Assembly (NCBI RefSeq): GCF_002897295.1
Contig: NZ_BEXF01000002.1
Span: 310,001-374,000 of the forward strand
Source: Brevibacillus reuszeri
Lineage (GTDB): Bacteria > Bacillota > Bacilli > Brevibacillales > Brevibacillaceae
DNA: 64,000 bases
Direction of reading: 5' to 3'
Part shown: positions 43,991-53,320 of the stretch, piece by piece
How the letters are laid out: each line of letters opens with the position of its first letter
Numbering within the stretch: position 1 is the first letter of the stretch
The notes under the pieces: model-generated
The model's database searches: none
Told to the model about the DNA's origin: nothing
The model's input: the letters and a program-made list of their open reading frames with translations, nothing else
Program-made: the position numbers and the translations under genes

Positions 43991-44034
43991 GATTCATCTA
44001 TTTCAAACGAATCATCTTCGGAGGGAAGAAGACT

Positions 44035-44964
44035 ATGCTTAAAAAGGTAGCAACAATGGGTATGGCTCTTGTTATGGCTGCAGGCTTGGCTGGATGTGGG
44101 ACAAGCTCCAGCACTGCATCTGGAACAAGCTATGTACCTACTGAATTGAAGGTTCAATTCGTGCCGTCTCAAAACGCAGAGACACTGGAAGCAAAAGCAA
44201 AGCCACTGGAGAAACTGCTGGGAGACAAACTCGGTATCCCTGTAAAAGTCTCGGTTTCAACCAGCTACAGCACGATCATTGAAGCAATGGCATCCAAGCA
44301 AGTAGATATCGGCTTCTTGCCTCCAAATGCGTATGTACTGGCTCATGATGTGAAGGGTGCAGCCGATCTTCTCTTGCAAGCACAGCGTTTTGGTGTACAA
44401 GAAGGAACAGGACAGCCAACCAAGGATTTGGTCGATTTCTACCGTGCCATGATCGTCGTTAAAAAGGATTCTCCTATCCAATCCTTGGCTGATTTGAAGG
44501 GCAAGAAAATCGCTTGGCAAGACGTGACCTCCTCGGCAGGCTTCGTATTCCCAGCAGCTGAGCTGAGCAAAGCAGGCGTAGACCCAGAAAAAGACGTACA
44601 AGCAATCACCATCAAAGGTCACGACAAAGCCATTCTCGCTGTACTGAACGGTGAAGTAGACGCAGCAGCTGTGTTTGAAGATGCGCGCAACACTGTGAAA
44701 AAGGACAAGCCAGACGTATTCGACGTAACGCGTGTCCTGCACTACACAGCTCCAATTCCAAACGATACAGTAGCTGTACGTCCTGACATGTCTCCAGAGT
44801 GGAGAAAGAAAATTCAAGACGCATTCATCGAGATTACTAAGGACCCAGAAGGTGGAAAAGTCATCGACGAAATCTATACGCATAAAGGTTATGTAGTAGG
44901 AAAAGATGAAAACTTCACGCCAGTACGTGACTATGCGAAAGCAGTGGGTCAAGAAATTAAATAA
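44035..44964 (+). CDS. phnD: Phosphate/phosphite/phosphonate ABC transporter substrate-binding lipoprotein
   Basis: 309 residues. The signal peptide ends in GLAGCGT, predicting a lipoprotein. The PhnD family pattern follows: FVPSQNAETLEAKAKPLEKLLGDKLG, MASKQVDIGFLPPNAYVLAHD and DVTSSAGFVFPAAEL. It captures phosphonate or phosphite for the PhnC-PhnE-PhnE transporter encoded convergently just downstream. The ATG at 44035 has GGAGGG upstream. The Pho-box array predicts phosphate control. Confidence 0.9.
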   Translation: MLKKVATMGMALVMAAGLAGCGTSSSTASGTSYVPTELKVQFVPSQNAETLEAKAKPLEKLLGDKLGIPVKVSVSTSYSTIIEAMASKQVDIGFLPPNAYVLAHDVKGAADLLLQAQRFGVQEGTGQPTKDLVDFYRAMIVVKKDSPIQSLADLKGKKIAWQDVTSSAGFVFPAAELSKAGVDPEKDVQAITIKGHDKAILAVLNGEVDAAAVFEDARNTVKKDKPDVFDVTRVLHYTAPIPNDTVAVRPDMSPEWRKKIQDAFIEITKDPEGGKVIDEIYTHKGYVVGKDENFTPVRDYAKAVGQEIK

Positions 44965-45014
44965 CAAAAGACAGACCGTCAGCGCCAATTTGGCAGCGAC
45001 GGTCTGTCTTTTGT
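44964..45014. terminator. Bidirectional terminator between phnD and phnE
   Basis: A 17-bp perfect stem (44964-44980 with 44998-45014) with a small internal hairpin in the loop and flanking A/T runs. Confidence 0.9.
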
Positions 45015-45041
45015 TTGGTATCAGATTCATATAGAAAGCTC

Positions 45042-45830
45042 TCACACAATTCTTTTGCGAATGTAGCCAGATAATATATCAATCAGTGTCACCGTAACAA
45101 TAATCCCAAGCAAAATGATTCCGACCCGATCCCACGAACGTGCTTCTAGAGCAAAAATGAGCGGCGTTCCGATCCCTCCCGCTCCGATCATTCCCAAAAT
45201 AGAGGCAGAGCGCACATTGATCTCAATACGGAACAAAATCAGGGAATAAAAATGAGGCAGCACCTGTGGAATCACGGCATACCAGATCGTTTGCAGACGG
45301 TTTGCCCCACACGCGGTCAACGCCTCTGATGGTCCCATATCGAGATTTTCAATCGACTCCGAATATAATTTGCCCAGCATCCCAATCGAGTGCAGTCCCA
45401 AAGCCAAGACGCCTGCGAATGATCCAGGACCAACCGCCTTGATAAAAATAATTGCCATTACGATTTCGGGGAAAACCCGAATGAAGCTCAGAAATATTTT
45501 ACCTGATCCATGAATCGACTTATGCTTGCTCATATTGGAGGCAGCCCAAAAGGCAAATGGCACGCAAAGTAACGCTGAAATGAATGTACCCAAAATAGCA
45601 ATCGCCAATGTATCGAGCAGCCCTCTGAGCAAATCCTCCCCTTCAGGCAAATACACATAACCCCAATCAGGATGAATCATCCCGCGAAAGATCGACTGTG
45701 AAATCTCACCTGCCGTTGGCTGAATCCCGTTAAATTCCAATCCGGAAAACGCCCATACATAGACCAAGATCAGCAAAATTGTAATAAGCCCACTACGTAT
45801 CCGTACCTGTATTCGATTCTTTTGTTTCAT
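45042..45830 (-). CDS. phnE: Phosphonate/phosphite ABC transporter permease
   Basis: 262 residues, about six membrane helices. The permease loop is SIENLDMGPSEALTACGANRLQTIWYAVIPQVLP, and GMIGAGGIGTPL is typical of PhnE. It overlaps the previous permease gene by 4 bp (ATGA) and forms a heterodimer with it. Confidence 0.9.
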   Translation of the reverse strand: MKQKNRIQVRIRSGLITILLILVYVWAFSGLEFNGIQPTAGEISQSIFRGMIHPDWGYVYLPEGEDLLRGLLDTLAIAILGTFISALLCVPFAFWAASNMSKHKSIHGSGKIFLSFIRVFPEIVMAIIFIKAVGPGSFAGVLALGLHSIGMLGKLYSESIENLDMGPSEALTACGANRLQTIWYAVIPQVLPHFYSLILFRIEINVRSASILGMIGAGGIGTPLIFALEARSWDRVGIILLGIIVTVTLIDILSGYIRKRIV

Positions 45831-46606
45831 AGCATTCTCTCCCGGATTCTGGAACTGACAAAATCAATGACCAGAACGATCACCAGCGTAGCGATGATGA
45901 TGATCGACGCACGATCATACCGCAATTGATTCAAAGACCGGTCTAAAAACAGCCCGATACCACCCGCGCCCACAAGACCAAGTACTGCAGCCGCCCTGAT
46001 GTTTACCTCAAACGTATACAGAAAAAAGGTAATGTAGTGAGCAATGATCTGCGGAGTAATCCCAAAATGTATCCACTGAAGCTTATTCGCCCCTACCGCA
46101 GTCATCGCTTCCAGTGGGCCGCGATCGATGGCTTCGATCGACTCGTAGGTCAATTTTGAAATCAGCGCAAAGGAAAAGAAGGTGATCGCAAGCACCCCAG
46201 CAAACGGACCGAGGCCAAAAATAGCGACAAAAATACCAGCAAATAATAGCTCAGGTACAGTCCGGATCAGGTTTAAAACAAACCGTGATACTGTGTGCAA
46301 AAGGTTTGAAGAAAAAACGTTGTTTGCGGCAAAAAACGCCAACGGAATCGCCATAATTCCGCCAATCGTCGTACCGACAATCGCCATCTGTACCGTCTGC
46401 ATCATCGGCTTCCAGATCACATCCAGATAGGACCAGTCAGGAGGAAACATTTCCGCAAGCAGTTTGCCCATCTCGCCTGTCCCTGTCACGAGCAAAATCA
46501 ATGAGGCATCCGTCTGATAGGAGCTTCCGATAAGCAGGACGAGCAAAAGAAGCACGTTTAGATACGATTTCATTTTAGAAGGAGGCCTCAGTGCCGTTGG
46601 ATTCAT
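45827..46606 (-). CDS. phnE: Phosphonate/phosphite ABC transporter permease
   Basis: 259 residues, about six membrane helices, with loop [34 protein letters not shown] and [13 protein letters not shown]. It is coupled to both neighbours by 4-bp overlaps. The two permeases are paralogues, so the channel is probably a heterodimer. Confidence 0.9.
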   Translation of the reverse strand: MNPTALRPPSKMKSYLNVLLLLVLLIGSSYQTDASLILLVTGTGEMGKLLAEMFPPDWSYLDVIWKPMMQTVQMAIVGTTIGGIMAIPLAFFAANNVFSSNLLHTVSRFVLNLIRTVPELLFAGIFVAIFGLGPFAGVLAITFFSFALISKLTYESIEAIDRGPLEAMTAVGANKLQWIHFGITPQIIAHYITFFLYTFEVNIRAAAVLGLVGAGGIGLFLDRSLNQLRYDRASIIIIATLVIVLVIDFVSSRIRERML

Positions 46607-47382
46607 AGGTTGCTCACCTCTAAATCGTGGTTATCAGCCGCTCGCAGTGATCTCCCGTATATGCCCATAAACGTTTCATCTGTCGCCTCTGATACAGACC
46701 CGTCAAATACAATTTCGCCTGCCCTCATCCCGATGATCCGAGTCGCGTACTCCCTCGCCAGATCAATGTCATGCAGATTGACCACTGTCGTAATCCCGAG
46801 CTCCAGATTGATACGCTTCAGATCGTCCATCACCTGCTTGGTTGTCAGCGGGTCGAGGGAGGCCACTGGCTCATCTGCTAAAATGATCTTGGCTTCTTGC
46901 GCCAGTGCCCGGGCGATTGACACCCGCTGCTGCTGACCACCAGATAATTGATCCGCACGCGTATACGCTTTTTCCTTGATATTGACCCGCTCCAACGCTT
47001 GTAGTGCCAGCTGAACATCCTTTTCCGGAAACATTCCAAACAAGGTACGCAGTGTGGAATGGTAAGCTACCCTTCCAGACAAAACATTGCGCAGAACCGT
47101 GGATCGTTTCACCAGATTAAAGCTTTGAAAAATCATTCCGATATCTCTTCGCATCATGCGTAGCTTCTCGCCTTTTGCTGCGGTGATTGATTTTCCGTCA
47201 ATTAGGATTTCTCCCGTAGTAATCTCATGCAGACGGTTGATAGAACGCAGCAGCGTGGATTTACCAGCACCAGACAAGCCTACGATCACCAAAAATTCAC
47301 CCTTGTGTATGGATAAATTGATATCTTTTAACCCCGTAACCCCATTTGGATATGTTTTGCATACTTGCTTGAATTCGATCAT
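46603..47382 (-). CDS. phnC: Phosphonate/phosphite ABC transporter ATP-binding protein
   Basis: 259 residues. Walker [10 protein letters not shown], signature [17 protein letters not shown], Walker [14 protein letters not shown], and the PhnC-type [18 protein letters not shown]. It is the first gene of phnC-phnE-phnE, separated from its binding protein, which is encoded on the other strand. Confidence 0.92.
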   Translation of the reverse strand: MIEFKQVCKTYPNGVTGLKDINLSIHKGEFLVIVGLSGAGKSTLLRSINRLHEITTGEILIDGKSITAAKGEKLRMMRRDIGMIFQSFNLVKRSTVLRNVLSGRVAYHSTLRTLFGMFPEKDVQLALQALERVNIKEKAYTRADQLSGGQQQRVSIARALAQEAKIILADEPVASLDPLTTKQVMDDLKRINLELGITTVVNLHDIDLAREYATRIIGMRAGEIVFDGSVSEATDETFMGIYGRSLRAADNHDLEVSNL

Positions 47383-47453
47383 GGAGGCCTCACCTTCTCT
47401 ATTCGAGTAATAACCGTAAATAATTTCGGGAATATCCTACATAAACCTCCATA

Positions 47454-47498
47454 AAACGCCTTTCTTAACAAGAACCACATCATATTCATACGGCGTTT
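47454..47498 (-). promoter_or_regulatory. Inverted repeats upstream of phnC
   Basis: AAACGCC (47454-47460) and GGCGTTT (47492-47498) flank the palindrome TTCTT-AAC-AAGAA (47462-47474). A possible operator; no clear PhoP-box array was seen here. Confidence 0.35.
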
Positions 47499-47570
47499 AC
47501 AATCCTCACAAAAAGCCCATACTTGCGCTGCTACTGCTTCATTAGCAGCCCTCCACGCTCAAGACAAAAC

Positions 47571-47605
47571 AAAAAAAACAAGAGCCTCGTAAAAAGGCTC
47601 TTGTT
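47571..47605 (-). terminator. Terminator after the acetamidase gene
   Basis: AACAAGAGCC (47577-47586) with GGCTCTTGTT (47596-47605), then eight T on the minus strand. Confidence 0.85.
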
Positions 47606-47634
47606 ACAAATAATTACATATTATTTCATTTTGA

Positions 47635-48531
47635 TTATTTTAACTGATAGTCGTATTGCTTTAGTACCCACTTGGGCAGCTCCATACGCGTAGTCATCAA
47701 CGGATCAACCACCTGACATATGCGCAGGTCACCAACGAGAGATAGCAGCATACCCGCTTCATCGTTCGGGATTCCTACCTCCTCTACCAGAAAGCGATGC
47801 ATATGAACAGTCGCCTTTTTCCCTGCCTCTTCCAATGTAAGGGCAGAAGCAATCGTCATCACATGCTCACCTTCACTAAGCATAGGCAATGGCAAGCTCA
47901 GTCCTTTTATCACACCGATATCTACAGTGACTTCCCCTGGTATTTCTAATCCGCAAAGCACAATCTCGCCATCCGCCATGACCGCATGCAAATCTCCCAT
48001 AGAAAGCAAAGCCCCCGGAACATTCACTGGCAAATACAGAACGGAGCCTTTGACGATTCGCTTGCAATCCATATTGCCACCGTGATCTCCCGGTGTTCCT
48101 GTAGATATTTCCTCCGTGGCAGGAGCAGTACCAATTACGCCAATCATAGGTTTGACATCGATCTGAATTTTTTCATTGAACAGCGCTTTGCCGTCTCGGA
48201 TCTGAATCACTTTTGTCTTTTCCTCGGTTATAAAGTCACCGAGTACACCCTCTTTTGGTGCAACCGTCATGACACCCTGATCGGCAATCTGGATATCGAC
48301 AATTTCCACACGCAGAATATCCCCAGGCTCAGCATCCTCAACATACAACGGACCGGTAGCCGGGTTAATCAAATCCCAGCCAATCGAGCTAAAAAGCTGG
48401 TCTTCACTTTCGATCTGGTTGCTAAAGCAATCACATGTTTCAAAAACGACACGGTTCCCAGAGTGAATTCGTGCCACTGGAGCATGATGGGGAGACATGT
48501 TGAGAATAGCTTTTTCCTTTGGAATTTTCAT
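47635..48531 (-). CDS. Acetamidase/formamidase family protein
   Basis: 298 residues from the ATG at 48531 (MKIPKEKAILN), with TAGGAGAG upstream. The family pattern GPLYVEDAEPGDILRVEIVDI, PGDHGGNMDCK and SLVGDLRICQVVDP is clear. These enzymes release ammonia from short-chain amides such as formamide or acetamide. It has its own sigma-A promoter but lies just behind the sigma-54 amidohydrolase operon, so the two may serve one amide-degradation route. Confidence 0.88.
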   Translation of the reverse strand: MKIPKEKAILNMSPHHAPVARIHSGNRVVFETCDCFSNQIESEDQLFSSIGWDLINPATGPLYVEDAEPGDILRVEIVDIQIADQGVMTVAPKEGVLGDFITEEKTKVIQIRDGKALFNEKIQIDVKPMIGVIGTAPATEEISTGTPGDHGGNMDCKRIVKGSVLYLPVNVPGALLSMGDLHAVMADGEIVLCGLEIPGEVTVDIGVIKGLSLPLPMLSEGEHVMTIASALTLEEAGKKATVHMHRFLVEEVGIPNDEAGMLLSLVGDLRICQVVDPLMTTRMELPKWVLKQYDYQLK

Positions 48532-48574
48532 AGCTTCATCTCTCCTAAAGATAGGAATTCCCTTGCCACAACTG

Positions 48575-48603
48575 ATTATAGTAATACTTTTTGGAAAAAT
48601 CAA
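48575..48603 (-). promoter_or_regulatory. Sigma-A promoter of the acetamidase gene
   Basis: Minus strand TTGATT (48598-48603), 17-bp spacer, TATAAT (48575-48580). Confidence 0.8.
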
Positions 48604-48614
48604 TTAATAACTAA

Positions 48615-48660
48615 ACGAAAAGCCGCTAGTAGTTGTATACACAAGACTACTAACGGCTTG
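48615..48660 (-). terminator. Terminator after the amidohydrolase gene
   Basis: A long stem (AAGCCGTTAGTAGT with ACTACTAGCGGCTT on the minus strand) followed by TTTCGTTT. It separates the sigma-54 operon from the acetamidase promoter. Confidence 0.7.
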
Positions 48661-48667
48661 GCTTTGC

Positions 48668-50272
48668 TTATTTTTTGTAAACCAATTGTCCACCCATATA
48701 CGTTTCTTCCACTGTGATCTGATCAATTTTCTCAGGAGCAATCGCCAAAATATCCTGATCGAGAATGATAAAGTCAGCGTGGTAACCCGGCCTTAGCTGT
48801 CCAACATCCGGGATTCTGGTCATTTCCTGTGCTGCCCGCGTATACAGCTCAATCGCAGTTGCCACATCCACACGCTGGTCCTGGCCTGTATCGGTACCGT
48901 TGTATGCTGTACGCGTTACCGCTGCTTTTAGTCCAACAAACGGATTGACCGGATCAGCCCATGCCGTTGCTGGTGCGTCAGAAGAGAACGCTACTTTAAT
49001 GCCCGCTTCCAGCATGGTTTTAACTGGATAGGTTGTTTTCGTTCTTTCTGATCCGAGATTGTTCAAATAGCTCTCGATTTCTGCAAACAAGAAGATAGGC
49101 TGTGGAACAAAACCGACGCCCATTTCCGCAGCCCGTTGAATGGATTGCTTGGTAGGCATAGCAGCATGCTCAATGCGGATCGAAGGTGCATCTGCGATCC
49201 AGCCCTTTTTGCCATAAAACGTGTTAATGATTTGGTCAATCGCTTGCTCACCCATCGCATGCACAACCAATTGAATTTGGTGACGCTCTGCAAACGCGGC
49301 GGCATCCAACAGCTCTTTTTCAGAGGTAGTTGAAATTCCGTAGTTTTCTTCTTCACCCAGGAATGGCGGATCGACCCAGGCCGTTTGACCAGAGACACTG
49401 CCATCTGCAAACAGCTTCACTCCGCCAATATGAATCTGATTGGTCGAACATTTCTCTTCCGCTGTCATTTGCGGATTCTTTTCTAAATCTTCCCACATGT
49501 AATACAACACGGTACGCTGCTTGAGTCCTTTTTCGACAGCTGCATTGTACATATCCAAGTAGTTAATCGGCTCGGTTCTTCCCATCAAATCGGTGATTCC
49601 TGTAATACCGTGCACGAACAATTTTGGACTCAGCTCCGCAAGCAACGTTGCGTTGTCTTCGAGCGTTTGTGCAGGCATAATCTTTTGAACCAAATCTTTG
49701 GCACTTTCTCGCAAAACTCCTGTTGGCTCTCCGTTTGCGTCTTTGTCGATTTTTCCGCCTGCTGGGCTTGGGGTATCTTTTGTAATGCCAGCCAGCTCCA
49801 GAGCCCGGCTATTTGCTACCGCGATATGACCGCATGTACGCGTGATGATGACCGGTGCATCCGCAGACGCTTTGTCCAAATCCCAACGGGTAGGAGCTCG
49901 TCCTTCTGTCAATTTCCCCTCATCGTAACCCCATCCGCGAATCCACGCATCTGCTCCGTGAATGTCCCGCTGCTTGCGGACTTCTGCCATGATGTCCTCA
50001 ATGGAATTTACGAGCGGGAATGTACATGCAATCTGCTTCTCGGCATCAGCCAAATACAGGGGATGCAAGTGAGCGTCGATAAAGCCCGGCAGTACGCGGC
50101 GACCTTTCAAGTCTACTCGCTCGCCTTCCATACTCTCTGCCTCTTTTGGCTCGCCAATCCATGCAATACGTCCGTCACGCACCAGCATCGCGCTTGCATA
50201 CGGTTGTTCTGGATTGGATGTGAAGATTTGTCCATTGAAAAATACTACGTCGCCCTTTTGATTGGAACTCAT
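48668..50272 (-). CDS. Amidohydrolase, YtcJ-like (Amidohydro_3)
   Basis: 534 residues. Features of the Amidohydro_3 branch: [15 protein letters not shown] near the start, a middle [35 protein letters not shown] and [18 protein letters not shown]. Relatives include N-substituted formamide deformylases. It probably hydrolyses an amide taken up by the BrnQ-type carrier 30 bp upstream. It is in the same sigma-54 operon, so the substrate may be an N-acyl or N-formyl derivative of a branched amino acid or amine; that assignment is inference. Confidence 0.83.
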   Translation of the reverse strand: MSSNQKGDVVFFNGQIFTSNPEQPYASAMLVRDGRIAWIGEPKEAESMEGERVDLKGRRVLPGFIDAHLHPLYLADAEKQIACTFPLVNSIEDIMAEVRKQRDIHGADAWIRGWGYDEGKLTEGRAPTRWDLDKASADAPVIITRTCGHIAVANSRALELAGITKDTPSPAGGKIDKDANGEPTGVLRESAKDLVQKIMPAQTLEDNATLLAELSPKLFVHGITGITDLMGRTEPINYLDMYNAAVEKGLKQRTVLYYMWEDLEKNPQMTAEEKCSTNQIHIGGVKLFADGSVSGQTAWVDPPFLGEEENYGISTTSEKELLDAAAFAERHQIQLVVHAMGEQAIDQIINTFYGKKGWIADAPSIRIEHAAMPTKQSIQRAAEMGVGFVPQPIFLFAEIESYLNNLGSERTKTTYPVKTMLEAGIKVAFSSDAPATAWADPVNPFVGLKAAVTRTAYNGTDTGQDQRVDVATAIELYTRAAQEMTRIPDVGQLRPGYHADFIILDQDILAIAPEKIDQITVEETYMGGQLVYKK

Positions 50273-50302
50273 AGAATACTCCTCCTTTTATTTACCTGTA
50301 CA

Positions 50303-51625
50303 TCATTCGCGCACAGGATTCAAAGCGTTTTCATTATCTTGTTTACGAGACATTGCGTTGTGAATTAGGGCTCCACCTACAAAGCCGACAATGGCCGGGA
50401 TTAACCAGGAGAAACCATCAGCACTCAAAGGAAGCTTGGCAATGAGATTTTCTAAAAAGCTGATCGGAAGGCCAATCGTTTTCAACGTTTCAATTACACT
50501 GACAATCAGCGTCAAAAGGACAGAGCCTTTATACGCACCCGCGTTTGGAATATATTTGCGGAAAACTCCAAGGAATACGATGACGATGGAAACAGGATAC
50601 AGAGCCAAAAACAATGGCATGGTATAGTTAATGATTTTATCGACACCCAGAGAACCAACAGCCACGCCCGCGATACAAATGATGAGCGCCCAAATGCGGT
50701 AGCTCACTTTATGGTTGGTTAGCTTACTCAGAAAATCTGCGGTAACAGCGGTAACACCGATGGCTGAGGTCAAACAAGCGAGAACGATCGCTACGGCGAG
50801 AGCGATACTTCCGAAATTGCCCAGCATGATTTGAATCAGACCTGTCACAAGCGCTGTATTTTCAATATTGCTCGGGAACATGCCGCTGCCCGCAGCACCC
50901 AGATACAAGAGGCCTCCGTATACAATCAACAAGCCAAGACCCGCAATCAGCGTTCCATTAATGGCCATCTTCCTCATTTTGCGGGTGTCTGTATATCCAT
51001 ATCCGGCAATCGCCGCGATAAAGATAGGCGCACACAGGAGTGCAGTCATGACGTCACCAGTTTGATAAGCGTTAATGAAAGCGTTTGAAAAAGGATTCGC
51101 AAGTTCAGTCGTAATCGGAACACCAATCGGGTCGAAAATACCTTTTCCTACGATAAAGAGCAGGATGACGACAAGCACGGGAGTCAAGATTTTGCCGATT
51201 TTATCGACAACGTTGGATCGATCCATCGCAAAGTAAAAGTTGATAGCAAAGAAGAGGAGAATCGTTACGAATGATGGTACTTGAGGAAAAAGCGTTTTGA
51301 CTCCCAATTCGTGAGTAGTTGCAGCCATGCGAGGAATCGTCACACACATACCGATTCCGACCATCATAACGGTGTTAAAAAACTTGTAAAACCACGGGCT
51401 GATCGGCCTCGTTAGCACCTCGAATTTTCCTTCTGCGTTTAAAATCGCAATGACACCTAAAAGAGGTAGAGCAATTCCGGTAAGAACAAAGCCGATTAGG
51501 GCAGTCACCCAGTTCGTCCCAGAAACAAGTCCGATGGCTGGTGGAAAAATCAGGTTGCCGGCACCGAAGAAAATAGCGAAGAGGGCAAAGCCCAAAACGA
51601 GAGTGTCACGAAAGCTTTTGTTCAT
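50303..51625 (-). CDS. brnQ: Branched-chain amino acid carrier (BrnQ/LIVCS family)
   Basis: 440 residues, 12 predicted helices. The N-terminus LGFALFAIFFGAGNLIFPP and the GYGYTDTRKMRKMAING segment are diagnostic. It is a cation-coupled Leu/Ile/Val symporter family. It is first in the operon behind a -24/-12 promoter, with the YtcJ-like amidohydrolase next, suggesting the transported solute is also hydrolysed. Confidence 0.9.
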   Translation of the reverse strand: MNKSFRDTLVLGFALFAIFFGAGNLIFPPAIGLVSGTNWVTALIGFVLTGIALPLLGVIAILNAEGKFEVLTRPISPWFYKFFNTVMMVGIGMCVTIPRMAATTHELGVKTLFPQVPSFVTILLFFAINFYFAMDRSNVVDKIGKILTPVLVVILLFIVGKGIFDPIGVPITTELANPFSNAFINAYQTGDVMTALLCAPIFIAAIAGYGYTDTRKMRKMAINGTLIAGLGLLIVYGGLLYLGAAGSGMFPSNIENTALVTGLIQIMLGNFGSIALAVAIVLACLTSAIGVTAVTADFLSKLTNHKVSYRIWALIICIAGVAVGSLGVDKIINYTMPLFLALYPVSIVIVFLGVFRKYIPNAGAYKGSVLLTLIVSVIETLKTIGLPISFLENLIAKLPLSADGFSWLIPAIVGFVGGALIHNAMSRKQDNENALNPVRE

Positions 51626-51710
51626 TCATGCTTCACGCCTTTCTTTGCTGTTTGCTAATAAACTTCTCATGATGTTTAGAGAGGATACATTTTCACACAA
51701 TTGTTAGTTA

Positions 51711-51727
51711 AGCAAGTTATGTGCCAA
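51711..51727 (-). promoter_or_regulatory. Sigma-54 (-24/-12) promoter of brnQ-amidohydrolase
   Basis: Minus strand TTGGCAC-N5-TTGCT, GG (51725-51724) and GC (51713-51712) exactly 10 bp apart, about 85 bp before the brnQ start. Confidence 0.9.
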
Positions 51728-51738
51728 TTATTAAGATC

Positions 51739-51777
51739 TTGTGAACCTTTGCAAAACAAGCATACACCGTTTCACAA
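51739..51777 (-). promoter_or_regulatory. Candidate activator sites upstream of brnQ
   Basis: TTGTGAA (51739-51745) and TTCACAA (51771-51777) form an inverted pair 32 bp apart, the same spacing as the other sigma-54 operons in the window. They are unusually close to the -24 element. Confidence 0.5.
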
Positions 51778-51782
51778 AACAA

Positions 51783-51812
51783 AAAGAGAGGGGAAAATTC
51801 CCCCCCTCTGTC
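51783..51812 (-). terminator. Terminator of the RocR-like activator gene
   Basis: A G-rich stem (GAGGGG with CCCCTC on the minus strand) followed by TCTTTTTG, just past the activator stop. Confidence 0.75.
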
Positions 51813-51824
51813 GTAAAAAAATCT

Positions 51825-53195
51825 TTACCTTAATTGATACTTGTCCATTTTGTATTTTAACGATTGCTTGGAAAGCCCTAGCCTGCGCGCCGTCTCCGCT
51901 AGTTTGCCCTCCGTCAGCTTCAGCTCACTGACGATAATACCCTTCTCAAACTCGTCGACGGCGTCCTTTAACGTAAGCCCTTTGCTTACCGTGTGATCAT
52001 TCATAGGCGCACCAGCGTAGTTGCGAATTCTGCGCGGAATATCATCGAGTGTGATTTGATTGGAGCTGACGTTGTTGTAGGCTGTTTCGATCGCGTTTTT
52101 CAGCTCTCTGATATTCCCCGGCCATGTGTACCGTTTAAAACATAGAAGCACATCTGGCTGTACACTCTCAATATACATATTCATATTGCTGTTATAAAAA
52201 CGGATGTAATAGTCCAAGAGAATCTCAATATCCTCCTGTCGCTCCTCCAGGTTTGGCAAATCAATCTGTACGATACCCAGTCGATAAAACAAATCCTCAC
52301 GCAGTCGTTTCTCATCGACCAGCCGATCCGGGTCTTCGTTTGTTGCCGAGATCACACGGATATCGACATTGATATTTTTATTGCCACCTACTCGCCTGAT
52401 CGTTTTTTCCTCAATGGCCTTCAGCAGCTTTACTTGCAAATTAATATCCAAGGAATTGATTTCGTCTAAAAACAGCGTGCCGCCATCTGCCTGTTCAAAC
52501 AAGCCTGCTGTATCTTCCGCACCTGTAAAGCTCCCTTTTATCGTACCGAACAAAGTGCTTTCCAACAAGGTTGGCGGAATAGCGCCACAATTTAACGAGA
52601 TAAATGGTTTTTCATATCGATCGCTCAAGTTATGTATGGCCTGCGCAACTACTTCTTTCCCTGTCCCTGTCCGCCCATAAATCAATACGGTTGAGCCTGT
52701 TTTCGCGATTTTCTCGATCTTCTTCTTGATTGCCTCCATCCTTGTGTTAGCGGTAATGATATTATCGATGGTATAGATCGTATTGTTTTTCCGAAATATC
52801 TTATGCTCGGCATATTTTTCGAGCGACTGGATGTTTTCCTTTGTAAAAAAGTGCTTGGAGAATTCGATCGTTCCAATAATCTTATCGTTTTCTTTAAGTG
52901 GGTATGTCGAATTGACGCTGATGATCGGATCGCCGTTTTTATTGACCAGTTCTTGTTTTACGTTGCACACTGCAATCCCTGTTTTCAGCACCTTCATGAC
53001 TGTACTGTTTTCATGGGTAAGGTCTCTGTAGAATGTGGTGACATGCTTCCCCATAAACTCTTCAGGCCGAAAACCAAGTACTTTCAGAACACTCAAATCA
53101 GCCAGATCGTAAAAAATGATCATGCCGTTCTCATCGGTTACTAAAATATTGTCGTAATCAGATAGGTTTTTAAAGCTATCTACGTCAATGTTCAA
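51825..53195 (-). CDS. Sigma-54-dependent transcriptional activator, RocR-like
   Basis: 456 residues from the TTG at 53195 (MNIDVDSFKNLSDYD), nine bases after AAGGAG; a longer TTG-started frame precedes that site. A PAS domain (about 10-120) contains NVKQELVNKNGDPIISVNSTYPL, closely like Bacillus RocR. The AAA+ domain (about 140-375) has Walker A GRTGTGKE, GSFTGA and LFLDEINSLD. The Fis-type HTH ends the protein (RRLGLSKQSLKYKMDKYQL). RocR activates arginine catabolism; here the neighbour is brnQ-amidohydrolase, so the effector is likely that pathway's substrate. Confidence 0.88.
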   Translation of the reverse strand: MNIDVDSFKNLSDYDNILVTDENGMIIFYDLADLSVLKVLGFRPEEFMGKHVTTFYRDLTHENSTVMKVLKTGIAVCNVKQELVNKNGDPIISVNSTYPLKENDKIIGTIEFSKHFFTKENIQSLEKYAEHKIFRKNNTIYTIDNIITANTRMEAIKKKIEKIAKTGSTVLIYGRTGTGKEVVAQAIHNLSDRYEKPFISLNCGAIPPTLLESTLFGTIKGSFTGAEDTAGLFEQADGGTLFLDEINSLDINLQVKLLKAIEEKTIRRVGGNKNINVDIRVISATNEDPDRLVDEKRLREDLFYRLGIVQIDLPNLEERQEDIEILLDYYIRFYNSNMNMYIESVQPDVLLCFKRYTWPGNIRELKNAIETAYNNVSSNQITLDDIPRRIRNYAGAPMNDHTVSKGLTLKDAVDEFEKGIIVSELKLTEGKLAETARRLGLSKQSLKYKMDKYQLR

Positions 53196-53320
53196 GGCTA
53201 CACACTCCTTCAAAGCAAGCATACATCAACATGTCACACAGCATATGCTAATTTTTCCTGATGCACAATCCAAAAAAACAAAGAGACCCCTTATTTCAGG
53301 ATCTCCCAACGTCTTATCCT

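Noticed and set aside
44257..45045. 262-codon minus-strand ORF opposite phnD
   Set aside because: It is antisense to a complete phnD with a signal peptide and family motifs; its composition is Cys- and Phe-rich and unlike a real protein.
47383..47560. PhoP-box array upstream of phnC
   Set aside because: A few TTTATG-like hexamers can be phased at 11 bp, but matches are too poor to claim.
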